This document shows positions 7,620 to 16,252 of a DNA stretch of 64,000 nt, in pieces (positions within the stretch are counted from its first letter, which is position 1; every line of letters begins with the position of its first letter). Source of the DNA: Vibrio chagasii (GTDB lineage Bacteria > Pseudomonadota > Gammaproteobacteria > Enterobacterales > Vibrionaceae); NCBI GenBank assembly GCA_041879415.1, contig CP090852.1:1550001-1614000 (forward strand). Reading direction: 5' to 3'. The notes beneath the pieces are model-generated. The model had not been told where the DNA came from. It saw nothing but the letters and a program-made list of their open reading frames with translations, and searched no databases. A program made the translations under genes and the position numbers.

Positions 7620-9281
7620 CTACACTGTGAAGCGATCGACCAAGTGGTAAAGCTCATTCGCGCGGTTGTTGAGGTTTTGGCTACCAGCGCGGTTTTGGTT
7701 GGCTAGCGATGCCGATTGAGAGCTTTGGTCTGATATTACGACAATACGTTGAGATATCTCTTGGCCGACAATGTTTTGTTGTTCGGTTGCTGTCGCAATA
7801 AGCGAGTTCATATCCATGATCGTATCGATCGACTCTTGGATCTTCGCCAGTGCAGCCGCGGCAGCGTTCGCTTCTTCGACGGTTTGAGCACTTCTATTTT
7901 GACTTGAATCCATCGCTTTCACAGCGGCATCTGAAGCGGCTTTTAACTGCTCAATCATCTTATGAATATCGCCTGTGCTTTCTTGAGTTCGGCTTGCAAG
8001 CTTACGAACCTCATCCGCAACGACAGCGAAGCCACGGCCTTGCTCACCTGCACGAGCGGCTTCAATGGCAGCATTCAGTGCTAGTAGGTTGGTTTGCTCG
8101 GCAATGTCTTGAATGACCGCCAGTGAAGAGGAGATGTTCTGCACATCACCTTCTAAACGTGATACCACGGTATTCGCTTCTGATACTTCGCTCGCTAGAC
8201 CTGCTACTGAGTCGGCCGCAGCGTTTACGATCTGCTGAGCTTCCTTAGCGTTGTTTTCTGCAAGCTTCGCTGAATCCGCTGCTTGGCTCGCATTGCTTGA
8301 TATCTCTTGAGCCGTTGTCGTCATCTCAGTCATCGCGGTAGCGACTTGCTCTGTTTCTTCACGTTGGCCTGAAGCGAGCTCATCCACCTGAGCGGCGCGT
8401 GAAGACATACTAGACGTTTCAGAAACAACTTGCTGGCCTACATCGCTGACGCTGCGAATGATGGTTTGTAGGCTTGCAACGAACGCATTGAAGTTTTCGC
8501 TCAGCTTCGTAAATTCTGGTGCTTTGAACGTCTCCATTCGAGCGGTTAAATCAGCTTCGCCACTTGCGAATGCGCTTATTGAGCGGTCAAACTGCTCTAA
8601 TGGCTTCATAATGGTACGATTTACTGCAACGGCGAAAATGGCAACAACGACTGCGATCAAGCCACAGAAAAGTGCGATAGCAGTAAGTGAACTTTGAAGT
8701 GCAGCGTTCGAGCTCTCTTTCATTTCTGCAATGACCGCATCAATGTCGTCGGTGTAAAAGCCAGTGCCGAGCATTAAGTCCCATTGCGGAATGAATATCG
8801 AGTAGCTGAGCTTTGGTAGCGCTTCTGATTGACCAAGTTTTGGAAAGTAGTAAGTTGTGAATTCACCAAGTTTTGAGTTCTTGATGAGATCACGAATCAG
8901 GTAATTGCCTTTTTTGTCTTGTAGGTCGTAGTAGTTTTTGCCGATGCCATCCGTATTCTGTCCGACAACCACTCTGACACCTTTAGAGTCGTAACCAAAG
9001 ATATAACCCGATTCGCCATACTCGAGGGTTCTTAAGGTAGGTAAGGCTTCTTCTAATGTCGCACCTCTTTCTAAGAACGGGCTGATAGAAGATTGGGCCA
9101 TTTGCAGATACGCTTTGAGTTCCTTTTCTTTCATCGCCATCATATTGCTACGAGTCGATTCTACTTGTTGTGCGGTTAGCTCGGTGCTCTTCATATACGT
9201 CACACTCATCATCCCAATTGCCATCAGCAGCAATGGAATGAAAGAGAGAATATAAAGGCGGTTTTTGATGGTTAGGGTCAT
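7620..9281 (-). CDS. Methyl-accepting chemotaxis protein with single Cache domain
   Basis: A 553-residue chemoreceptor. TM1 is at about 8-28. A periplasmic single Cache domain (sCache_2 type) at about 40-185 contains YGESGYIFGYDSKG and the WDLMLGTGFYTDDID end typical of sCache. TM2 is at about 193-215, then HAMP and the signalling coiled coil with its tip near residue 400 (EQTNLLALNAAIEAARAGEQ). The start at 9281 is chosen over 9308 because AGGA lies eight bases upstream. sCache_2 receptors often sense small carboxylates; the ligand here is not known. Confidence 0.9.
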   Translation of the reverse strand: MTLTIKNRLYILSFIPLLLMAIGMMSVTYMKSTELTAQQVESTRSNMMAMKEKELKAYLQMAQSSISPFLERGATLEEALPTLRTLEYGESGYIFGYDSKGVRVVVGQNTDGIGKNYYDLQDKKGNYLIRDLIKNSKLGEFTTYYFPKLGQSEALPKLSYSIFIPQWDLMLGTGFYTDDIDAVIAEMKESSNAALQSSLTAIALFCGLIAVVVAIFAVAVNRTIMKPLEQFDRSISAFASGEADLTARMETFKAPEFTKLSENFNAFVASLQTIIRSVSDVGQQVVSETSSMSSRAAQVDELASGQREETEQVATAMTEMTTTAQEISSNASQAADSAKLAENNAKEAQQIVNAAADSVAGLASEVSEANTVVSRLEGDVQNISSSLAVIQDIAEQTNLLALNAAIEAARAGEQGRGFAVVADEVRKLASRTQESTGDIHKMIEQLKAASDAAVKAMDSSQNRSAQTVEEANAAAAALAKIQESIDTIMDMNSLIATATEQQNIVGQEISQRIVVISDQSSQSASLANQNRAGSQNLNNRANELYHLVDRFTV

Positions 9282-9556
9282 GTCACGCTTCCTGTGTGAT
9301 TGTCTCATGCAATTTTCAACACATTATTAATGTGGTTTCAAAATGTAAATGGGCTTGTTGTTTAATTGTTACTCTAAAATGTTTTTGTTTTATAAATATG
9401 ATGGCGGTTAAATTTTTTATGTGACAACCCTTGCAACTAGGGGCTTAAAGGAGATGTGACTCATCTGTTTCGATGCTTTTGAATTCGACGTTGCTTTGTT
9501 AGAATGCGACGCTTTGTAGCACCCTGCTATGTCTATTCGTTAAGTGAGAAAGATTC

Positions 9557-10069
9557 ATGAACAAAAGCCATGTGACTATTGGTTTAACTAACCCTAAAAG
9601 CCCGACAAACGTAGGTGCTGTCATGCGAGCGGCTGGTTGTTATCAAGTCGACGAAGTTAAATACACAGGGCAACGCTACGAAAAAGCCGCTAAATTTCAC
9701 ACTGATACTAAGAGTGCGACACGTACTATTCCGTTGACGGGCGTTGAGTCGTTTTTAGACAACCTTGACCCTGAAACCAAAATCGTTTGTGTGGAACTTG
9801 CCGAAGGTGCTACGCCACTGCCACGTTTTAAACACCCAGAAAATGCGATTTACATTTTCGGCCCAGAAGACGGATCTATTACCCAAGATGTTGCGGATAG
9901 AGCAGACCACGTTGTGTACGTGCCGACAGTTGGTTGCATGAATCTAGCGGCGACTGTGAACGTTTTGCTTTACGATCGCCTTGCTAAATCTGATGAAATG
10001 GACGAGAGCAATGAGCTGATTAAGAAAAGTCGCGATAACCGTAACCATCTCGTAATCAAAGAAAAATAA
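9557..10069 (+). CDS. SpoU/TrmH-family RNA 2'-O-methyltransferase
   Basis: A 170-residue SPOUT methyltransferase with all three SpoU motifs in order: motif 1 NPKSPTNVGAVMRAAG at about 12-27, motif 2 IYIFGPEDGS near 97-106, and motif 3 VPTVGCMNLAATVNVLLYD near 122-140, which forms the SAM-binding knot. The family makes 2'-O-methyl ribose in tRNA or rRNA; the target is not deducible. It lacks the N-terminal RNA-binding extension of TrmH/RlmB and is close to the minimal TrmL-like size. It appears to be a single gene. Confidence 0.85.
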   Translation: MNKSHVTIGLTNPKSPTNVGAVMRAAGCYQVDEVKYTGQRYEKAAKFHTDTKSATRTIPLTGVESFLDNLDPETKIVCVELAEGATPLPRFKHPENAIYIFGPEDGSITQDVADRADHVVYVPTVGCMNLAATVNVLLYDRLAKSDEMDESNELIKKSRDNRNHLVIKEK

Positions 10070-10155
10070 ATCTCTTCTTCTAGTGTTATCTATCCTGCCT
10101 TTTATCGGATATTATCTTGAAACATCATCAGATAATTGAAGGGTTAGATAACACC

Positions 10156-10995
10156 ATGGAAGACAAGCAATTACTTGCCGCGCTACAACAACACCCTGTC
10201 CTCGATCTCTATCAGCTATTTCAAGACGTTGGCCAAAACCAGTCTCTGTACACATTACTAGAGAGATTATCTTCCCTTAAAGAACACCATCAGCTGAGCA
10301 CTCGTCTTAGCCCTTTAAAGCCACATATCGAAGGCTTGCTAGCTCAATTTGATGATACAACGCCAGATAGTGAGATTCTAAGCGCTGTCGCTATCCAATC
10401 TGAGATTCAACAACGTGGTCACAGTATGAGTCGTTACATCATGACATCCGATAATCATCGCCATTTTTCACCTCAAGCCGATCTAGTGATGTTTGGCGAT
10501 TCGATTACTGAGTGGGCACCATGGGCTGATATTTTCCGTGATGTATCTATGGTCAACCGTGGCCTCGCTGGAGATACGACAACTGGAATGTTGCGCCGTA
10601 TTGATACCACGTTGAATGTAAAGCCAAAGCTCGTGTGCTTTATGGCGGGCATAAACGACCTTTCGCAAGGCTACGATGTTGACCATATCTATCAGAACTA
10701 CATTAATATGCTTAAGGTGTGGCAAGAAAATGATATTCAAATTTTGGTGCAATCGACGCTTTATGTTGGCGCAAAACTGCAAGGCTTAAATCCTTCTGTA
10801 GAATTGCTCAATAGCAAAATCAGCGAGTACTGTGCTCAACAAGACATCGAGTTTTTGGATGTGAATGGCGTGTTGTCACCAAGCAAGCTACTTTCAAATG
10901 AATACTCGTGTGATGACTTACATTTGAATGCCAAAGCTTATCAGGCTTGGGCTGAGGTGCTTCAACCTAGAATTGAAGCGCTATTAAGAGGGTAG
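10156..10995 (+). CDS. SGNH/GDSL-type hydrolase (esterase/lipase-like)
   Basis: A 279-residue protein with an N-terminal helical segment of about 100 residues and a C-terminal SGNH hydrolase domain. Visible blocks: VMFGDSITEW with nucleophile Ser116, NRGLAGDTT (oxyanion Gly), AGINDLS with Asn167, and DDLH with Asp253 and His256. No signal peptide is seen, so a cytoplasmic esterase is likely. The ATG at 10156 follows a GAAGGG element; a TTG at 10119 region in the same frame is possible. The helical N-terminal part is not familiar to me. Confidence 0.8.
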   Translation: MEDKQLLAALQQHPVLDLYQLFQDVGQNQSLYTLLERLSSLKEHHQLSTRLSPLKPHIEGLLAQFDDTTPDSEILSAVAIQSEIQQRGHSMSRYIMTSDNHRHFSPQADLVMFGDSITEWAPWADIFRDVSMVNRGLAGDTTTGMLRRIDTTLNVKPKLVCFMAGINDLSQGYDVDHIYQNYINMLKVWQENDIQILVQSTLYVGAKLQGLNPSVELLNSKISEYCAQQDIEFLDVNGVLSPSKLLSNEYSCDDLHLNAKAYQAWAEVLQPRIEALLRG

Positions 10996-11050
10996 CACTC
11001 TCTAATAGAACGTATTTAGAGTATCGGGAATAAGCAATAAGGACATCGAT

Positions 11051-11929
11051 TTGAACCTAAGACAACTGGAAGTCTTTTACGCCATTATGCAGACCGGAAC
11101 TGTATCTGGAGCTGCACGTAGTTTGCATGTATCTCAGCCAAACGTGACTCGTATTTTGGCTCACACCGAGCAACAGCTTGGGTTTGGCCTATTTGAGCGT
11201 GTCAAAGGCAGACTAGTGCCAACGGTCGAAGCGAAAACTTTGTTGCCGGAAGCGGAGAAGGTCTACCAACAACTGGGGCAATTCCGTTCTTTAACTAACA
11301 AAGTGAAGCAAGGCCATCAGCATTTACGTATTGGTGCGCCACCGATTCTAGCGACCAAGTTGCTGACTCCAGTGATCGCCCAAATGTCTCGCGAGCAAGA
11401 GATTTCTTTTGAATTGCTTACTGCCAATCGCGATGAACTGTGTTCAGGGCTATTGAAGCATGAGCTTGATATTGCTATCGCATTTGGAGATGAAGCACCG
11501 CCTGCGATATTGTCAGAAACGCTATTAACCAAATCTCTTCAAGTCCTAGTTCCATCTAACACCGTTGAGCATTTTCCAGCAGACTCAACCCTTGATGATC
11601 TGATCAATTATCCGTTGCCAATCATCGGGCTTGATAGTCGTGATCCACTGGGTTTGCTGCTCCATCAAAGCTTGATTGCACGCGATGAGCATTATCATCA
11701 CCCTATATCAGTACGTGGATACAGTGCTGCGGCAGAGCTGGTTAAGCACCAAGCAGGCTTTGCGATTGTCGATCCGTGGACGGCAGAACAGTACCAAAAT
11801 GAGGATGCTGTTTGTGTGTTGTCACTGCAGCCTGAGATTCCATTCTCAGTATCGACTTTGTATGCCGAGCACACGCCGCAGTCGATTGTTGCCAAGCAGT
11901 TCATTACAGCGCTGAAGGGTTCTTGTTAG
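11051..11929 (+). CDS. dgcR: LysR-family regulator DgcR of D-glutamate catabolism
   Basis: A 292-residue LysR regulator beginning with TTG, supported by AAGGAC eight bases upstream. The winged HTH is at 1-60 (MNLRQLEVFYAIMQTGTVSG), the effector domain from about 88. It lies directly before dgcN and dgcA on the same strand, matching the dgcR-dgcN-dgcA order described for marine bacteria that use D-glutamate. A perfect palindrome between it and dgcN is the likely binding site. The name rests on context and could be wrong if the regulator is unrelated. Confidence 0.75.
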   Translation: MNLRQLEVFYAIMQTGTVSGAARSLHVSQPNVTRILAHTEQQLGFGLFERVKGRLVPTVEAKTLLPEAEKVYQQLGQFRSLTNKVKQGHQHLRIGAPPILATKLLTPVIAQMSREQEISFELLTANRDELCSGLLKHELDIAIAFGDEAPPAILSETLLTKSLQVLVPSNTVEHFPADSTLDDLINYPLPIIGLDSRDPLGLLLHQSLIARDEHYHHPISVRGYSAAAELVKHQAGFAIVDPWTAEQYQNEDAVCVLSLQPEIPFSVSTLYAEHTPQSIVAKQFITALKGSC

Positions 11930-11977
11930 CGAACGACTAACTTTGTCTACCACCTAATATTTTTCGCCCAACTTACA

Positions 11978-12000
11978 ACCTATAACATCATGTTATAGGT
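11978..12000. promoter_or_regulatory. Palindromic LysR-type operator upstream of dgcN
   Basis: A perfect 23-base inverted repeat with 11-base arms and a single-base centre (ACCTATAACAT-C-ATGTTATAGGT). It contains ATAAC-N5-GTTAT, a T-N11-A LysR box. It sits 82 bases before the dgcN start and has no T-run after it, so an operator is more likely than a terminator. Confidence 0.65.
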
Positions 12001-12081
12001 GCGCCATGAATTGGTATTCGGCAGGGCTCAATTTCTTAATTAAAGTAAATCCATACAAGGACTTATTAATTAGGAATGCTC

Positions 12082-13089
12082 ATGTCTATCGCTCAACCTT
12101 ACCTTCTTTTTCTTGGGGATGTTACAGACCCATTGGCTGCAAAAACCGCTCGTGGTATTCACCAATGGCGCCCTGAAATCTGCCTAGGCCAATTACGCTT
12201 AACAGAAGAGACAGTTTCTCTTGGTTTGACGGATATGACCTTGCAAGAGGCACAAGCGCAGGGAGCGAAAACGCTAGTTATTGGTACAGCCAATCCAGGT
12301 GGTGTGATCCCTGAGTCATGGCAACCAACCATACTGGCAGCTGCAGAAATGGGATTTGAGATTGCATCGGGCATGCACCAACGCTTGAGTGAATTTTCAC
12401 CGCTTGCTGACATGCAGCAGCGAGGATTGACTAAGCTTCATGATGTGCGCCATTTTGATGGTGTTCTAAACGTTGGTAATGGCAAGCTTCGCCAAGGCAA
12501 GCGTCTGCTCACTGTTGGAACCGATTGCTCGGTAGGCAAGATGTTTTCTGCATTGGCGATAGAAAAATCGCTAAAAGAAGCGGGGACGTCGGCTCGATTC
12601 AAAGCGACAGGGCAGACTGGCATATTGATCGAAGGTAGCGGTATTTCGATTGATGCAGTGGTGGCAGATTTCATCTCTGGCGCAGTTGAAGCGATTAGCC
12701 CAGATTTTACAGACCACGAATGGGACATTATTGAAGGGCAGGGCTCTTTGTTTAACCCTTCTTTTGCAGGCGTGAGTTTGGGTTTATTGCATGGTGCGCA
12801 AGCTGATGCTTTAGTGCTTTGTCATGAAGTAGGGCGCCCACATATTCGCAATCTACCGCATGCCAAATTGCCAACAATAGAGCAAACTATTGATGCAAAT
12901 TTACAAGCCGCGCGATTAACAAATCCAGACGCGAAACTAGTGGGTATCTGCCTGAACACATCGGCGATTAGCATTGAAGAGGCTAAGGCATTGTGCCAGG
13001 AATGGACCGAGACCTATCAAGTACCAGTGACGGATCCGGTGCGATTGGGTGTACAACACGTTACTGATCATTTGCGACATTCACTTTAA
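12082..13089 (+). CDS. dgcN: D-glutamate N-acetyltransferase DgcN (DUF1611 family)
   Basis: A 335-residue DUF1611-family protein with a P-loop-like motif GTDCSVGK at residues 146-153. In the marine D-glutamate pathway DgcN acetylates D-Glu to N-acetyl-D-Glu, which DgcA then converts to N-acetyl-L-Glu, feeding arginine and glutamate metabolism. The start at 12082 is chosen over an ATG two codons earlier because AGGA lies six bases before it. dgcA follows 57 bases downstream. Family assignment is firm; the acetyltransferase role is by homology and context. Confidence 0.85.
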   Translation: MSIAQPYLLFLGDVTDPLAAKTARGIHQWRPEICLGQLRLTEETVSLGLTDMTLQEAQAQGAKTLVIGTANPGGVIPESWQPTILAAAEMGFEIASGMHQRLSEFSPLADMQQRGLTKLHDVRHFDGVLNVGNGKLRQGKRLLTVGTDCSVGKMFSALAIEKSLKEAGTSARFKATGQTGILIEGSGISIDAVVADFISGAVEAISPDFTDHEWDIIEGQGSLFNPSFAGVSLGLLHGAQADALVLCHEVGRPHIRNLPHAKLPTIEQTIDANLQAARLTNPDAKLVGICLNTSAISIEEAKALCQEWTETYQVPVTDPVRLGVQHVTDHLRHSL

Positions 13090-13146
13090 CGATTTCATCA
13101 TTTCTACGTTTCCATTTGTTAAAGCGAACATCAACCGAGTGAAATT

Positions 13147-14133
13147 ATGAAGATTACAGCAGAACCAATTACTATCGCGATGCAAACGCCTTTTCGCATC
13201 TCTCGAGGCAGCCGAACAGAGTGTCATGTTGTTCGCGTTTACATTGAGCACAATGGTAAACAAGCGCAAGGTGAGTGTACTCCTTACCCTCGTTATGGCG
13301 AGTCATCCGAATCTGTATTGGCGCAAATTCAACAAGCTTCGAGCTCTCTTGAAACGGCCTTTGAACGTGGTATGACTGAGCCGGCTGAATTAAGAGATTA
13401 TCTTCAGTCTTTATTGGCTGGAGGAGCTGCTCGTAATGCTGTCGATTGTGCACTTTGGGATTTTGAAGCGCAGCAAAACGAGCAGATGTTCCCAAATAGT
13501 ATGTTTGAGTTACCTACACACATAGTTACGGCAATGACGGTCTCGATTGGCACACCAGAAGCGATGGCAACACAAGCTCGTGATTATGTGGCGAATGGTG
13601 CAAAACTCTTAAAAGTGAAGCTAGATGGTGAGCAAGTGGTAGAGCGTGTGAGTGCAGTCCGAGGTGCCGCGCCTGGTGTGAAAATTGTACTTGATGCCAA
13701 TGAAGCGTGGACAGGGCTGAATCTCGAGGAGCTGTTCAATCAATTGGCTGAGTTTGATATCGCGATGATAGAACAGCCTCTGCCACAACAGCATGATGCC
13801 TCTTTGGCGCACATCAAGCATCCAATCCCATTGTGCGCTGATGAAAGTTGCCACACCACGTCGCAGCTTTCGTCGCTATTGGGCAAGTATGAAATGGTTA
13901 ACATTAAGCTTGATAAAACCGGTGGTCTGACAGAAGCGTTAGCACTTGCCGAAGAAGCGCAAAGGCTTGGTTTTACTCTTATGTCTGGTTGTATGCTTGG
14001 CACTTCATTGGCAATGCGTGCAGCGCTGCCAATCGCCGTGCAATCTGAAATTGTCGATCTCGATGGACCTGTTTTACTTGGTCAAGACGTGTCGCCAGCA
14101 CTGACTTATCGAGATGGAATGATCATTCTCTAG
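13147..14133 (+). CDS. dgcA: N-acetyl-D-glutamate epimerase DgcA (enolase superfamily, dipeptide-epimerase-like)
   Basis: A 328-residue member of the muconate-lactonizing/dipeptide epimerase branch of the enolase superfamily. The catalytic set is visible: KVK at 156-158, metal ligand Asp183 in LDANEAW, Glu in IEQPLP near 208, ADES near 232, and the second base Lys in NIKLDK near 256. Older annotation calls such proteins L-Ala-D/L-Glu epimerase. Linkage to dgcN points instead to racemising N-acetyl-glutamate. It is the last gene of the dgcNA operon, closed by a strong terminator. Confidence 0.85.
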   Translation: MKITAEPITIAMQTPFRISRGSRTECHVVRVYIEHNGKQAQGECTPYPRYGESSESVLAQIQQASSSLETAFERGMTEPAELRDYLQSLLAGGAARNAVDCALWDFEAQQNEQMFPNSMFELPTHIVTAMTVSIGTPEAMATQARDYVANGAKLLKVKLDGEQVVERVSAVRGAAPGVKIVLDANEAWTGLNLEELFNQLAEFDIAMIEQPLPQQHDASLAHIKHPIPLCADESCHTTSQLSSLLGKYEMVNIKLDKTGGLTEALALAEEAQRLGFTLMSGCMLGTSLAMRAALPIAVQSEIVDLDGPVLLGQDVSPALTYRDGMIIL

Positions 14134-14167
14134 TTCTGAACTATTCAGTTAGAAGTCTCTCCATACA

Positions 14168-14204
14168 AAAATCGCATAGGCGTTAACCTATGCGATTTTC
14201 TATT
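14168..14204 (+). terminator. Rho-independent terminator of dgcNA
   Basis: A 13-base stem (AAAATCGCATAGG at 14168-14180 with its complement at 14187-14199) around a six-base loop, with T-rich flank. It may also act on the minus strand for the DUF3012 gene. Confidence 0.8.
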
Positions 14205-14264
14205 TGCATCATTGAGCAATTATGGCTTAGGACGAGATACTCTGAACAGCCTAATACAACCCGC

Positions 14265-14420
14265 TTAGAAAATGCAGTGTTTAGCAAAGTCACCAGCTTC
14301 GTTCGCTGTCCAGTCGCCTTTTGGCTTCTCTTTCATATCTTCACACCAAGCTTCACTGCCAACTTCTGTACAAGCCATTAATTGAGTGGCTAGGAAAAGG
14401 ATCAACGCGACTTTCTTCAT
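14265..14420 (-). CDS. DUF3012 family small lipoprotein
   Basis: A 51-residue protein: start MKKVALILFLATQLMAC, a lipoprotein signal with lipobox LMAC (Cys17), then a 34-residue mature part containing GSEAWCEDMKEKPKGDW and a final Cys two residues before the end. The AWC...KPKGDWTANE pattern is DUF3012, a small gammaproteobacterial lipoprotein family of unknown function. The two remaining Cys may form a disulfide. It is easily missed because of its length. Confidence 0.8.
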   Translation of the reverse strand: MKKVALILFLATQLMACTEVGSEAWCEDMKEKPKGDWTANEAGDFAKHCIF

Positions 14421-14565
14421 AACAAATATTCCGTTTGGTGTAGGTTATCTAGGGTTACTTTACCAAAGACTACTGATGATTGTCATAGCTATCAGGGACT
14501 GGCGATATGGACTGAGCTGGAAAAGCGATTTGGTAACGAGAGTGACTGGCTGACTCTCAAGATCG

Positions 14566-14592
14566 AAAAAGCCAGCAACATGTGCTGGCTTT
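14566..14592 (-). terminator. Rho-independent terminator of the hibernation-factor gene
   Basis: A ten-base stem (AAAGCCAGCA at 14568-14577 with its complement at 14583-14592) is followed on the minus strand by a T-run (A-run at 14566-14570). Confidence 0.75.
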
Positions 14593-14641
14593 GAAATTCT
14601 TAATAAGCTTTTTTATCGGTAAGCTTTGACTACTTGAGGAG

Positions 14642-14998
14642 TTATACCAGTTTCATCTCTTGGATGATGTCCGAAGCGATTTCTGGCTTGGTACTTGTTG
14701 GTTTCTCGTGTAGATCTGCTTTCAATTGTCCCTTACGGTTGCTTAGGCCAGCTTCTAGCTTTTTGATAGCTGATGAAATAGCTGGGTACATAACGTCATC
14801 TGTCGCTTTTGCTGTTACACGTACACCTTCGTAGTTGGTGAACACTTCAACCTGATGTTGACCATGTTCTTTGGTAATGATGATGTCGCAGCTGATCAGT
14901 GATGGAAAATGGTTAGATATCTTTTCGAATTTACCTTCGATGTCTTTACGTGAGTCGTCGTTAATTGATACGTGATGTGTTTGAACGTTTATTTTCAT
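14642..14998 (-). CDS. raiA: Ribosome hibernation-promoting factor, RaiA/HPF family (short form)
   Basis: A 118-residue cytoplasmic protein of the HPF/YfiA family, which binds in the 30S decoding channel and inactivates ribosomes in stationary phase or stress. The beta-alpha-beta-beta-beta-alpha pattern is visible, with ATDDVMYPAISSAIKKLEAGL forming the last helix region at about 65-85. The C-terminal tail (about 25 residues past the domain) is longer than in HPF and more like RaiA, which prevents 100S dimers. It lacks the dimerising domain of long HPF. AAAGG before the ATG supports the start. Confidence 0.8.
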   Translation of the reverse strand: MKINVQTHHVSINDDSRKDIEGKFEKISNHFPSLISCDIIITKEHGQHQVEVFTNYEGVRVTAKATDDVMYPAISSAIKKLEAGLSNRKGQLKADLHEKPTSTKPEIASDIIQEMKLV

Positions 14999-15316
14999 AA
15001 ATCATACCTTTCCAATGACTGTGTCATTTAAACGTAGCAAACATCGGATAGATTAACCAATAGAGAAAGTACACATGTGTGATTGACTTCAGTGTTATCA
15101 AATAATCTCTACTTACTCCCTTGAAAGTCCGAATAACTGATCGCATATTATGTTTCGTGTTTTCGAGACATGTTCAAAAATACTCCATCCTTGATAATTT
15201 GCTCTAATTATGAGCGCCACTCTAGTGAATAACTCTTCATCGGTTTTATAATTCCGAACTTGTCACTTGGCTAACTTCTTTCGTTTTTGATAAATAAGTT
15301 ACCACTAGACTTTAAT
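14999..15316. other. Intergenic region between the secreted-protein operon and raiA
   Basis: 318 bases without a supported gene. It lies upstream of raiA and downstream of the five-gene minus-strand operon. I see no clear intrinsic terminator for that operon and no clear operator. Confidence 0.5.
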
Positions 15317-15784
15317 TTATAGACACTCAACAGCCCACTCCATATTGAAGTGAAACTCACCTGCGGTCAGCTGCGACTCTGGGATGGTAATACGCGCCAT
15401 AATTGAAACTTCGTTATTGGACGAGAGCTGTTCACTCGGAAATTCTACGCCTTGACGCCAGTAATTTATGTCCCCTTCGTACCGAACGGGCGTTTCTACT
15501 TTGAACCTTACAAGTTCTGAAATGCGAGACTCATCGATTGAGCCTAGGTCAATGTGCTGCAACTTGAGCAATAATCGTGAATCTTTTCTATTGGATTCCA
15601 GCTTTAGTGTTATCGCTCGGCCATCGTAGTCTTGTCCAAAGCTCATCTCACCTAGGTTATTAATCACCTCTAGCCCGCAGCGCTCTCTCACGTGTTTCTT
15701 AAAGCTCAATGTAGAGTGTTTATTGGATGCAAACGTGCAGCTAGAGAGGCTCAGTAAAATAAACGCGACGATAAAGCGTAGCAT
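15317..15784 (-). CDS. Unrecognised secreted protein, paralogue of the 16253-16747 product
   Basis: A 155-residue exported protein with signal peptide about 1-19. The mature part aligns by eye with the product of 16253-16747: both have a CGxE motif early, FGxxY about 20 residues later, an AR(I/V)..(I/V)xxSxL block, and end in WxxEC. The two conserved Cys lie near the ends of the mature domain, so a disulfide tying first to last strand is likely, as in fimbrial-type subunits (inference). It starts one base after the upstream gene ends and is the last gene of the five-gene unit. I do not recognise the family. Confidence 0.7.
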   Translation of the reverse strand: MLRFIVAFILLSLSSCTFASNKHSTLSFKKHVRERCGLEVINNLGEMSFGQDYDGRAITLKLESNRKDSRLLLKLQHIDLGSIDESRISELVRFKVETPVRYEGDINYWRQGVEFPSEQLSSNNEVSIMARITIPESQLTAGEFHFNMEWAVECL

Positions 15785-15785
15785 G

Positions 15786-16193
15786 TTAGTTCACCATAAC
15801 GCGGACTATAAAATCCGTGACCGCTTGTTCAGTAACTGCCACATTACTGATGGTTTGTTTGTCTTTGAGGGATACCTGATAACTCGAGCTCAGTACGATA
15901 TCGGTATGGTGATATTTGTACTCAACAATCAGGTCACAAGTGACACGATCGGCTTGTTTTACCGCAGCGGTGGTATCGGTGTAGTTAACACGACTTTCAG
16001 TGTCGATGAGTTCGATACTCGACCAGTCGATGTATTCTGAATTTGAAAGTGCATCAAAAATTCGACGCTCATGATTCTCTGAACCATCAACACATATTTG
16101 ATTGAACTGCTCGACTTCTTGTCTATCGAAGCCGGTGCTCACAGCGTAGGGCGCGATAAATAAGATCGATAAGAATAATAGTAAGGTTTTCAT
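15786..16193 (-). CDS. Unrecognised secreted protein
   Basis: A 135-residue protein with signal peptide about 1-19 (MKTLLLFLSILFIAPYAVS). The mature part carries two Cys (QICVDG and VTCDLI), a single globular mixed domain, and no membrane segment. It abuts the next gene (15317-15784) by one base, so translation is probably coupled. It is separated from the upstream paralogue gene by 59 bases holding a hairpin. No family is recognised; an accessory periplasmic protein for the paralogue pair is a guess. Confidence 0.65.
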   Translation of the reverse strand: MKTLLLFLSILFIAPYAVSTGFDRQEVEQFNQICVDGSENHERRIFDALSNSEYIDWSSIELIDTESRVNYTDTTAAVKQADRVTCDLIVEYKYHHTDIVLSSSYQVSLKDKQTISNVAVTEQAVTDFIVRVMVN

Positions 16194-16210
16194 AAAGCCT
16201 CTGAGTCAGT

Positions 16211-16233
16211 AAGCCCTCTTGATTAGAGGGCTT
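16211..16233 (-). other. Intra-operon hairpin (possible attenuator or RNA-processing site)
   Basis: A nine-base stem (AAGCCCTCT at 16211-16219 with its complement at 16225-16233) with a five-base loop lies between two genes of the minus-strand operon. No T-run follows on either strand, so it may stabilise the upstream message or lower downstream expression rather than terminate. Confidence 0.5.
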
Positions 16234-16252
16234 TCTGTGGGAGAGATGATGG

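Noticed and set aside
15723..16040. A 105-codon plus-strand frame opposite the secreted operon
   Set aside because: It is the complement of two well-supported secreted-protein genes.
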